This document shows positions 55,995 through 64,000 of a stretch of DNA of 64,000 bases, piece after piece. The notes below the pieces were generated by a model that saw only the letters and a list, made by a program, of their open reading frames with translations, had not been told where the DNA came from and made no database searches. The DNA is from Acanthosepion pharaonis (lineage: Eukaryota > Mollusca > Cephalopoda > Sepiida > Sepiidae): contig CAHIKZ030000812.1 of assembly GCA_903632075.3 (NCBI GenBank), positions 1 through 64,000 on the forward strand, given 5' to 3'. Both the position numbers and the translations under genes were made by a program. The first letter of the stretch is position 1, and the number at the start of each line of letters is the position of its first letter.

Positions 55995-56546
55995 CTCCTC
56001 CCTGATCTCTAGATCACACAAATGGCAATGTGGGGCAGGCCGTTTCTGCCTGGTGCTCCGTCTCAGTGGTATGGTCTCAAGCACTTTCTCAGTGGTGCTC
56101 TCTTCAGACATCTCCCTGAGCTCATCCCACATAGGTTCATCAGGCGTGCTACTCTCTGAAGTGTGCTCTTCCTGTGATTTTATATATGCCATCGGGGCTT
56201 CATCATCATCAGAAGAAGAACTAACATGGTTGCTGACGGAATAATCCTTCCTGCACACTGGACGCACATCTTTTATGTGGTGCGGTATTCCATCAACAGA
56301 GACGGAGTGTGGGCTATTAATTAGTGTCACCGTACCCTTGTTGAACTGTGTCATACACCTTCCAAGCGGATTTTTCACCCAGACAGTCTCTCCTACCATA
56401 TAAGGATTGGCAACTGTGTCGTCACGCACCAAAGCTGCGTTGATACCCTTAATGCGGACTCTGTAAGTGTAGGTTGCATTCGCCGGTGCAGCTGAAGCTG
56501 TTTTATTGTCCTTTGGGGTAACATTGTGCCAATATACAGCTTCCAA
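55965..56546 (-). CDS. Integrase C-terminal domain and tail
   Basis: 193 open codons on the minus strand. V-W-V-K-N-P-L-G-R-C near residues 74-83 and V-S-V-D-G-I-P-H-H-I-K-D-V-R-P-V near 105-120 match the DNA-binding C-terminal part of a Ty3-type integrase. An acidic Ser/Glu-rich stretch (S-S-S-S-D-D-D-E) and a basic R-R-S-T-R-Q-K-R-P block follow. The last residues are encoded by the 3' LTR. One frameshift near 56590-56640 separates it from the catalytic core. Confidence 0.75.
   Translation of the reverse strand: MEAVYWHNVTPKDNKTASAAPANATYTYRVRIKGINAALVRDDTVANPYMVGETVWVKNPLGRCMTQFNKGTVTLINSPHSVSVDGIPHHIKDVRPVCRKDYSVSNHVSSSSDDDEAPMAYIKSQEEHTSESSTPDEPMWDELREMSEESTTEKVLETIPLRRSTRQKRPAPHCHLCDLEIREECNEHVQKRP
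55995..56011 (-). promoter_or_regulatory. Polypurine tract
   Basis: The minus strand reads AGAGATCAGGGAGGAG immediately before the TGTAACGAG start of the 3' LTR. Confidence 0.75.
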
Positions 56547-56639
56547 AACTGAATACAGTTTTCTCGTCGCGATGCACTTTATTGTACGATGGGATCTCTC
56601 AACTATACCATTCCCAGATGGTACGTGGTCACAGCAAAA

Positions 56640-57110
56640 TCATATTTGTACATTCCACATCTTTGCAAACGCTGCAAACCTCTCTCCACAAAACGCTGCG
56701 CCATTATCCGTAAGCAGCTCAACCGGCGGCCCTCTTTCACAAAACACTACTTCCAGCTCCTTGATGATGCTAGCAGAGTCTTGGCGGTGCAAGGGCTTCC
56801 AAATGGCAAAACGACTGGGGCCACAGTCTATCAGCGTCAGGTATAGTTGATGTCCGAAATGGGTTACATCCATCGCAACCCTGTGCCAATTTTCCGCGAC
56901 ATCAAGCCTGCCCGGTTTCCAACGCACAGGGGCCAGGTCGATTGCTCGCACCTCAGCTTTTGTTACTCTTGGGTCGATCAACTTCACAAAATAGAGTGTT
57001 CTCTTCACACCAGGATGTCTGCTGGATTGATGAATGGCTCGTACTTGAGCAACATCTCGCTCTTCAGCCAAAGCGCACATAGGTTCTTTGGGTTCCATTA
57101 TTTTGCGCAT
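56640..57110 (-). CDS. Integrase catalytic core, partial
   Basis: 156 open codons. H-Q-S-S-R-H-P-G-V-K-R-T is the start of the zinc module; the expected Cys pair downstream is missing, apparently by a small deletion (V-R-A-I-D-L-A-P-V-R-W). Catalytic Asp in V-A-M-D-V-T-H-F near residue 82 and Asp in L-L-T-D-N-G-A-A-F near residue 139 are both kept. The Glu region lies beyond the frame end and is lost or frameshifted. Confidence 0.8.
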   Translation of the reverse strand: MRKIMEPKEPMCALAEERDVAQVRAIHQSSRHPGVKRTLYFVKLIDPRVTKAEVRAIDLAPVRWKPGRLDVAENWHRVAMDVTHFGHQLYLTLIDCGPSRFAIWKPLHRQDSASIIKELEVVFCERGPPVELLTDNGAAFCGERFAAFAKMWNVQI

Positions 57111-57272
57111 TTCATTTAACCATCGCTGCGGTACTCTATTAAGTTGGTCGGCTCAATTGTTGCACGACTTGACAAGGTCTACATCAATGTCCAGCTCGTA
57201 TTCTAAGGCCAACTCTTGGAGTGTGGCTAGCATCTCGGAGGCTGCCTTGGTGCGCACTCTCATCCATCCGGA

Positions 57273-57701
57273 CTAAGTGTCAGCTACCCAGCGATGCATA
57301 CATGCTGAGTCTGTCCGTAAGTGAATGGTTTTGGCCTTCCATTGTAATGCAAGGTCGACACCTCGCAACACAGCATCGAGCTCAGTCAAGTTGATGTGCT
57401 TGTCTTGACCGCACCGGTCGGAGCCAGCTTGCATCTTCTGCCACGCGCCATTGCTCTCCACAACCACACCGGTGGCTAAGGAGCTTGCATCTACCCATAC
57501 GGTTACATTTTGCTCACTGATGCACCAGTCACCTTTCACTGGATCGTCCTGGGCTAGTCTCTTAAAAATGTCGTTGAGCATCTGGGCTAGAAAAGGGTCC
57601 TGCACTTCATCATCCCATCCAGTGGTAACAGTGTTTGCCCTCCGCTTCACAAATGCCATGGCGACACGTAACCAACCGCATACAGGAAAATGACCAGTCA
57701 A
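57273..57701 (-). CDS. RT tail and RNase H domain, open fragment
   Basis: 142 open codons. The start (G-H-F-P-V-C-G-W-L-R-V-A) is the connection region after RT. RNase H follows: V-W-V-D-A-S-S-L-A-T-G near residue 66, N-L-T-E-L-D-A-V-L-R-G near 104 and L-R-T-D-S-A-C-M near 127, with all three acidic residues kept. It ends at a TAG where the frame would normally run on into the integrase zinc module. Upstream, after one stop, is a short K-L-T-G remnant and then the LTR. Confidence 0.8.
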   Translation of the reverse strand: MTGHFPVCGWLRVAMAFVKRRANTVTTGWDDEVQDPFLAQMLNDIFKRLAQDDPVKGDWCISEQNVTVWVDASSLATGVVVESNGAWQKMQAGSDRCGQDKHINLTELDAVLRGVDLALQWKAKTIHLRTDSACMHRWVADT

Positions 57702-57873
57702 CTTCCCGCACAGCGAGAAGACAATTCAGCCGGTAAGTTTATCAGGGACTACTGGAAGTTCACATCCATGACGCCATCGCAGTTTTCCTTGCTCCTCCCA
57801 GACATGCAATCCCAGTATGCGTGTGCCAATTCTTAGCCGCTCTGGGGTCTAAGGCCATAATGCCGAAATAGCT

Positions 57874-58262
57874 TGTATGCGAAAACGGGGGAAAAAAATA
57901 ACAACTTCTTGCAACACAAAAACGAACGCCTTCCTGCGATACAAAAACGAATGCGACACAAAAACAAACGCCTTCTTGCGACACAAAAACGAATGCGACA
58001 CAAAAATGAACGCCTTCTTGCGACACAAAAATGAACGCCTTCTTGCAAACGAACACTTTACGACAGCAAACGAGCAAAGCGGCACCCAAGACTGCTGTCG
58101 ACGGACGACTGACTGCAACGGCTTTTGTCGCCTAAGAAAAGACGCCAAACAACTCGTGCGTCTTCTTGTAGTTTTCGGTCGAGTCCATTATGGTACTCCA
58201 AGGTGTGCCCAGCGACAACACACACACGCAGTTCAAGGACGTTTCCGTACATGCTCGTTACA
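57874..58262 (-). repeat. 5' LTR, long form with internal tandem repeat
   Basis: 389 bp. Between about 57900 and 58040 a unit of about 25 bp containing TTCTTGCGACACAAAAA and CGAACGCC is repeated five to six times, some units shortened. The other LTR has one to two units. Confidence 0.85.
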
Positions 58263-58264
58263 GA

Positions 58265-59140
58265 CATTAATAATATATCCGCTTCCAAACAGGTTATTTC
58301 TTAAATAAATAATCAAATCAATATTAACATCCATTGAAATAATTAAAGCATAGACAACAATAGAGAAAGCACAGAGTGAAAACAGGTGAAAGATAAAAAA
58401 GTAAAAAAATATTGTCAAGAAAATGCAAAGAAAATAAATGACCTGAAACAATCATAACTGAAAACATCCAATGTTTTGTATGTGCAGAATTTCTTCTAAG
58501 AATTGACAATAACAACATTTTCCAAAGTGGCATGACATTCTTGTAACTACTATATATAACTCTTGCTCTCCTCAATGATTATGTCCCATGTCACATTGAG
58601 ATTCATTTGAAATATATTTGTTACAAAATTGTCAGTGCCTTATATTTATGTCCCAAAGCTATCCATGAAAACAGGCAGACTGTTTTATTTATGGAGAGAA
58701 AAGGGGGAAAGAAAGAAAAAATAAAGAACACAAAATTCCCCACCTTGCAAACATAAGTAATAAATCTCTTTTGGCAGCTGTATTGTTTGGGTTATGAATG
58801 CCAATCTGTGAAATGGATGTTAAGAAGTAGTTTCCATTCATTGGAATTAAGAGAGCAGACTGAAGCACTGACAAGCACAAAGAGAACCTTAAAAACTTTT
58901 GTGTATTTAATAGAAGAATCTATCTCTTGTGCATGGGTTTCTCTATAAGGCATTTTCCACCAAATAATTTTCAAACAAAATTTAATCATATTAATATTTT
59001 TATTCTATGAATCAAACTTTAGTTGATATCAAATACTTTTAACATTATACAACAAATTGATCAGAGTTACATATAATAAAGTCTCCTCTTTTATTTTTGA
59101 CATGTAAGGCCAGTACTCCTCACTTTTTCTAATGTCAAAA
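58265..59140. other. No gene seen
   Basis: AT-rich unassigned DNA. Short minus frames here have no recognised motif. Confidence 0.55.
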
Positions 59141-59149
59141 CTGTGTTTG

Positions 59150-59540
59150 AACACTTATATTGGTCACCAAATGTTCTAAGTAGACTTAATATATTAAAAT
59201 AGAATCATTACTGGATTCAAAATATCCCTTATTGGAACATCACACACTTATTATTCCAGTGTCTCTTCCACTTTTGAAAATAGTCTGCAAGATCCACTCT
59301 ACCTCAGCATTTAGACAACAATTTTACCCTTGGGAAAAGCCTAAAATTATAGGCAACTAAATCTGGATTGTAAGGGGTAGAAACTGACAGACTCAAGTGT
59401 GTTGTGCACAAAATCCTGCACAAGACATGAAGAATGGGTATAATCAGCCATTGTGAATAAAGCAGTCACAAATTCATTCAATAGCATCTCACTGATGAGA
59501 GAGTCTGCTCACATGTGTGCAGTCAGGTATCCTTTGTGTA
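59150..59540 (-). pseudogene. mariner transposase C-terminal remnant
   Basis: Minus strand from 59380: P-Y-N-P-D-L-V-A-Y-N-F-R-L-F-P, the block around the third catalytic Asp of mariner (P-x-S-P-D-L-A-P-x-D-F), with that Asp replaced by Asn. Then K-L-L-S-K-C and F-Q-K-W-K-R-H-W-N-N-K-C, the usual C-terminal Trp/Cys block, near 59290-59245. Stops interrupt. No terminal repeats were identified. Confidence 0.7.
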
Positions 59541-59544
59541 GTTG

Positions 59545-61590
59545 CCAAGTTATATAAAGGCTGTGCAACTGGTTCTTGAAATATTCCTCTTTCCAGGTAG
59601 ACTTCAGATTTTGGTAGTGCATAAGAATACTAAGTGTTACATATGGTAATTCAGGTCAATATGAACAATTAATAGCTGCACAGGTAGTGAGGTACTTTGT
59701 GACAGAAGATTCTGTATGTTTTGATGGAGAGAAAAACATTTTCTGCACACTGGAGTAACTTAAGCAATCAGTTTAGAATAAGAGATAATTTTTAGTTTTA
59801 TAGTGGTAGTCATTTTCATGAAAGGACAAAAGGGAAGAAACATTTCGGAAAGGAAATGATTGATAAAAAAATTGATTAAGAGAATTTTCAGTATATATAA
59901 TTAGAAAAAAACAGAAAATAGAAAAAGAAGCAAAGGTTCAGACCATTGTTTCTTTTTCTATTTTCGGTTTTCTTCCAATTTCCAATGTCATGGAAGTGCA
60001 AAATGCATCAGAATATAAGAATTATCATGAGGATTTTAACAGCAAAAAAGAAAATTAATCTAGAAATTAATAAAACAATTCTTATTTTAAAATTCCAGTT
60101 GAAAACAGTTAACATTAAAAGGTATTATAAAAATTAATATCATATAAATTAGTTATATATAGATATATAATATTTCACATGCATAAATTGAAATACCAAG
60201 AAAAATTTAAATGCAGAAGTAAACTGGACATTTTTCCTATCACCCATTTTTAAAAATGAACTCAACTGGATGACATATGTGTAATAGTATAATTGTAGCA
60301 GCAATGGAGCACAGAGAGGGGTTTAATACCATTTGACAGTAGAATAATTATGATGGTGGCTTTGTAATGGTTTCTAGTGTGTTATGTTGGAGTTTATAAG
60401 GATCATTTAGCTGGAGACCATTTTGACAAGTGCTGCATATATTGATCATGTTTTTGATTAAAACTTTCAATTACAATGTTTATTATTGAAACCAATATAT
60501 AGAAAATAAATGACAAAAATACCGGAACTTGGAAATCTTACATAAGTTTCCATTAATATTGAAAAATATGAAATATTGAGAAAATATTTAAAATGACAAA
60601 AATAAAAATCATAAAAAAGCAGTATAAGCTAGACTTAGATCATTTTTCATGAAAAGGGGCATGGAGAGGAATATACACCAATTTTTGGATTGGAATAGGA
60701 GCTCTGGAATTAACCAGACAAGTAAAACACTGAGAGCCAATATTCCAAAATAAGAACATATTTTGTGTACTATAAATTCTAAGGGTCAAAAGTCCTACAT
60801 TCAAACAACTACTTGGCAAACTTTTGGAAAATGCATAAAATTCAGTTTTGGGGGTTTTTATTTTTTTATTTTTAGGGGTGGTAGCAATTTTTTGTCATCT
60901 AGGAATTTTCTTGTATAAATCAATATTTCAATGATTCACAAGGCAATCATCAAATGATTAAAATTAATTTTTTTTTTTAATTTATAGCTAATGGTTTAGC
61001 ATTTAAGGGTGGCAAGAACCCCCACAAAAAAACCCTGCTAAATAGCAATTTATTCTTTATTTTTCTATGTACTATTTATTATTCTGTGTACATAGAAAAT
61101 AAAAACAGAACTATTTTCTTCATGTATTAGACTACAGGCCCAACAAATATTAACTGATGGTAGAGGAGTGCTGTTTGTTTTCTCTATAAAAACATTTATC
61201 AACCCACAATCTACAAGAGTCCTTAAGAAAGTTATTAGCTGATAACAATAGTCACTTGTAAATCAAATTCCAGAAGTGAGTCCTTGTACATCAAACAGCT
61301 CACCATCAACCTTAACTTGTTTAACAATGGTAATGGAGTGCTGAAAAGTCTTAAAAATAAAAAGTCACCCACTCGAATTCCAGCTATGCCCAACACAATG
61401 GCTTGGAGTCACTGCTACTATAATACATAAATAATACATTCATACAGTCAAAACATGAAAATAAACTAACTATACCAAAATGAACTCCCTTGAAAAATGG
61501 CTAAAGAAGTGGCTGATGGACCCCCTTACTCCCACCAAACAGAAAAATGTAAGAACATTGGAAAAACTAAATAAAAAAATTAATAAAATT
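59545..61590. other. No gene seen
   Basis: AT-rich DNA with an imperfect inverted repeat around 59900-59982 and a small TTTTTCTATGTAC hairpin near 61068-61105. No protein motif. Confidence 0.55.
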
Positions 61591-61600
61591 TTCCTTGGCT

Positions 61601-61723
61601 GTCACACATTTTTCAATTAAAGGGATACAACTCTAACTCTCAATTAACACACCTTCTTTATGTATCTTCTACATAATACATGCGAAAATGTGCGTGTCAC
61701 ACTTTTTCAATTAAGAGGACACA
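61601..61723 (+). repeat. Two copies of a 30-bp block
   Basis: GTCACACATTTTTCAATTAA at 61601-61620 and GTGTCACACTTTTTCAATTA at 61694-61713, each followed by an AGGGATACA/GAGGACACA-type end. A third copy, inverted, is at 5488-5517. The edges TGTC and GACA are inverted. Confidence 0.6.
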
Positions 61724-61739
61724 ATTCCCTGAAAAATTC

Positions 61740-61960
61740 TTACATCAGGAGCCATGTTCAAAGATTCAGCCTGAAAACAAGCATGAGAGTTAGAATCACA
61801 GGTAACCTTGAAGCAGGAAGATTTGCTGCTTTACTGTTGCAGCTTGGCAATGGAACCATCAAAAATGGACTAAAATGGAGATATTTCATTCCCAAATGGT
61901 TGTGGAGTTTCAGTCTCAAGTATCCAAGACTTGATAAACTATGTTCATCCAAACATTAAA
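61740..61960 (+). pseudogene. Helitron helicase segment
   Basis: The frame reads S-L-K-N-S-Y-I-R-S-H-V-Q-R-F-S-L-K-T-S-M-R-V, then F-A-A-L-L-L-Q-L-G-N-G, the S-x-L-W-x-H-V...L-x-x-N-M-R-V block and L-L-x-I-G-x-G block in Helitron Pif1-like helicases. The 5' part of the 99-codon frame (from 61660) is unrelated repeat sequence. It then shifts frame. Confidence 0.65.
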
Positions 61961-62056
61961 CACCATTTCATGGATTCAAATTGGCTTTGTGAGATCCCAA
62001 GAATCAAACTGGATAGTATCAACTAGAAACTCCTCCAAGAAACTCCAAAAGAAAGC

Positions 62057-62344
62057 ATGAAGTACTTTTCCACCGACACTGCAGTTGAACAAGAGCAGGC
62101 AGTGAATTATTCAATAGAGTTCCTGAATCCTCCTGGAATGCCATCACACAATATGGAACTAAAAGTAAATGTGCCAGTTATGCTAATGAGAAATCTGGAT
62201 CAGCCAAAGCTTTGTAATGGAAAAAAGGTAGTCAAGAAGATGCTTCCCCATCTCTCGGAAACAGAGATCCTTACTGGTCCAAGAGAAGAGGAAAGCATTT
62301 TAATTCCAAGAATCCCCTTAATTCTTCCAGATCTTCCTTTTTGA
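62057..62344 (+). pseudogene. Helitron helicase C-terminal segment
   Basis: 95 open codons: V-N-Y-S-I-E-F-L-N, then P-G-M-P-S-H-N-M-E-L-K-V-N-V-P-V-M-L-M-R-N, L-C-N-G, and I-L-I-P-R-I-P near residue 85. This is the conserved C-terminal stretch of Pif1-like Helitron helicases, with L-R-N-x-D and L-C-N-G as the best marks. Decayed continuation (I-N-K-S-Q-G-Q-S then V-V-Y-H-A-A-L) is readable in other frames to 62518. Confidence 0.8.
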
Positions 62345-62619
62345 GTTCAAAAGACTTCATTTTCTATGCCAATCAATAAGTCCCAAGGACAATCATTGAA
62401 AGTAACTGGACTTCATCTGATGGAGCCCTGATTTTTGTTCGAAATGGAGACAAGCTATTTGTACTGACCCTGAATGGATATGCTAAAAATGTTGTTTATC
62501 ATGCAGCTTTGCTATAAGTTCCAAATAGACAAATTATACTATTGCTTTGATGAAAACTGTTGTTTGAAAAATATTATTAAAATTTAATATGTACTCAATG
62601 CATGAAGTGTTATTGTTGG

Positions 62620-62695
62620 GCCAGATGCCCAATCAAAAACCCTCTGCAGAAGCTAGCTTAAATGCCGCCCCACAGGGTGACTCTTAAGCTAGTGT
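62620..62695 (+). repeat. Helitron 3' hairpin block after helicase
   Basis: AGCTAGCTTAAA at 62651-62662, a decayed GCCGCCC-CACA-GGGTGAC hairpin, then TCTTAAG and CTAG at about 62689-62692, followed by T. The same block occurs at 4.9, 24.7 and 38.1 kb. Confidence 0.7.
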
Positions 62696-62699
62696 GTGT

Positions 62700-63393
62700 G
62701 TGTGTGTGTATTACATACACACACTTTCTTTTCAATGTTGAGTATTGGAGTGGAGTAAGAACATTTTGCTGTTACAGTCAGGTCAGGTATTATGGGAGAG
62801 TAGCTTGCCTAATTGCTTACTCAGCCACACTATTATTCTGTCAATCACAGTGGCATGCAATTGATGAGAAATTTTGTCAAGAGTGTTTATACATGCATTA
62901 CTTATTGAAAATTGTCATGAAATGCTCAAGTTTTGGAAGAGAAAATCATTAATGAAACAAATTTCGCATAGAAAAATCAAAAGAATTCTGAGAGGAATCT
63001 AATTAAACATTTGACTTCACCCTCAAGAAAGTGATTTCTGTAGAAATATAAACATGTAAATATGCTGATGTATTTATAGCTTCAAGTTCTGAAATGCAAT
63101 CAAATTATAGTTTCTTGTGCAAAATTTAGGAAAAAAAAAAGTTAACAGGGAAATCATCTAATAATGTGAACTTAATGAGCTAAGTAAAAAAATACATATT
63201 TTGTTTTTATTTTCACTTTACTTGACATCAACTTAAAGACTTCTAAGAGTGAAAAACATTGTCATTATTGAAATATCAAAATGTTTGAGAATTCAAACTG
63301 ACTATACAAAGTGAAGAAAAAATAAATTCTTGCTATTAAAATCCTGAAAAAATCTACTTAAAAATTTGCCAAATTATATTTAGGAAAAAAAAA

Positions 63394-63450
<57 letters not shown>

Positions 63451-64000
63451 GAGGTCTGTAGAAAAATAGGAAAGAACACATTAGGTAAATAATCTGGAGT
63501 TCTTTACTATTTTTTTTTTATTTTTAAAAAAACAGTGCTCCATACAGAAGTAGAGCTTAAATTATAATTATTTTTTAAAAAGTATGATTCCTTCGCTACA
63601 TAAGAGTTCTCATGATTCAAAAACAAGAGCTGAAACCCTCAATATAATTATTAAAATTAAATTGAATAAAAGTATCAAGCCCTGTTTCATCCTCACGTGA
63701 AAATTTAGGAATAACCAATCTTGAAATTTACGCATCTTTATAAGTATGTTTGCTCACAAAATTAATTACTATGGAAACAGCTGGGGCGACCATTTTGATA
63801 AGGAGCATAAGAGTTAATTTTTATCCAAATATCAGTCACCTTCGGAAAGAGGTCAAGCTGAGGTAGGGTGGGGTATCCATTTCAAAGAGGATGATGGTGT
63901 TCATGTATGCACATCGCCTGGTCAGTTACAGCGAAAGATAGCTTTTTGGCACCATGCTATGTCGTGAAGTGTCTAGAGAATTTTATTTTATTTTATCTAT
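62700..64000. other. No gene seen
   Basis: TG and AT microsatellites (62692-62709, 63399-63447), AT-rich DNA, and a slightly GC-richer end (63770-63970) without recognised content. The 96-codon frame at 62662 starts inside the hairpin block and TG repeat and is unrecognised. Confidence 0.55.
63399..63447. repeat. (AT)n microsatellite
   Basis: Uninterrupted AT run of about 24 units. Confidence 0.95.

Larger units (their letters stand above)
55714..58262 (-). mobile_element. LTR retrotransposon (Ty3-like), minus strand, gag and RT lost
   Basis: LTRs at 55714-55994 and 57874-58262 start TGTAACGAGC and end in GCATACA or GTGCACA when read on the minus strand. Flanks share CAGAC if the last CA is counted with the flank, otherwise GAC. 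The internal part is only 1.9 kb: a short remnant of the RT end, RNase H, integrase core, integrase tail and a polypurine tract. Gag, protease and the RT palm are absent. Confidence 0.82.
61590..62700 (+). mobile_element. Helitron 3' end: helicase remnant plus terminal hairpin
   Basis: A Pif1-like helicase C-terminus broken over several frames (61740-62520) is followed after about 100 bp by the hairpin block and CTAG. Helitrons encode Rep-helicase proteins and end in a short hairpin and CTRR, so order and spacing fit a 5'-truncated Helitron. The Rep domain and Walker motifs are absent. Confidence 0.7.

Overview
This window reads as non-coding, AT-rich metazoan nuclear DNA. It is packed with decayed transposable elements, simple repeats and long poly(A)/poly(T) runs, and I see no convincing host gene. 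The mix of Penelope-like elements (PLEs), LINEs, Ty3-type LTR elements, Helitron sequence, mariner remnants and tRNA-derived SINE-like modules, on a background of microsatellites, fits a large mollusc genome, most likely a cephalopod such as an octopus. That identification is inference from texture; nothing here is species-diagnostic.

Layout. 0-5 kb: the tail of a Tc1/mariner-type transposase at the left edge, a ruined LINE, then unassigned DNA and a short Helitron-type 3' hairpin. 5.4-6.6 kb: a PLE 3' fragment and a small cluster of strong splice-site-like signals on the minus strand. 6.9-11.1 kb: a minus-strand Ty3-type element with two LTRs. 11-15 kb: unassigned DNA with one purine-rich, GC-richer island near 13.4-14.4 kb. 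15.4-17.1 kb: two PLE fragments with GIY-YIG remnants and hammerhead-like motifs. 17.2-23 kb: AT-rich DNA carrying near-perfect snap-back palindromes and a perfect 12-bp minisatellite. 23-25 kb: a composite repeat with about four tandem 330-bp units and a hairpin; a second copy lies inverted at 37.9-38.8 kb. 25.6-29.5 kb: two minus-strand LINE remnants. 30.6-31.7 kb: an LTR/leader-like island. 39.2-40.7 kb: a minus-strand LINE. 41.1-46.8 kb: the best preserved element, a plus-strand Ty3-type retrotransposon with LTRs, a 5-bp target duplication, gag, RNase H and integrase. 48.4-54.7 kb: a rearranged LINE and two related PLEs bounded by inverted arms. 55.7-58.3 kb: a third LTR element (minus). 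59-62.7 kb: a mariner remnant and a Helitron helicase C-terminus ending in the same hairpin family.

Main points for a second look. (1) All three LTR elements keep both LTRs, yet each lacks the reverse-transcriptase palm region. (2) A hairpin followed by CTAG just downstream of a Helitron helicase remnant recurs at three other sites, two of them attached to tandem-array elements, suggesting a non-autonomous Helitron family. (3) Several PLE ends carry hammerhead-ribozyme-like cores. (4) Four near-perfect inverted repeats stand out from a generally diverged background. No expressed multi-gene system is visible; the genes present are mobile-element genes, nearly all broken.
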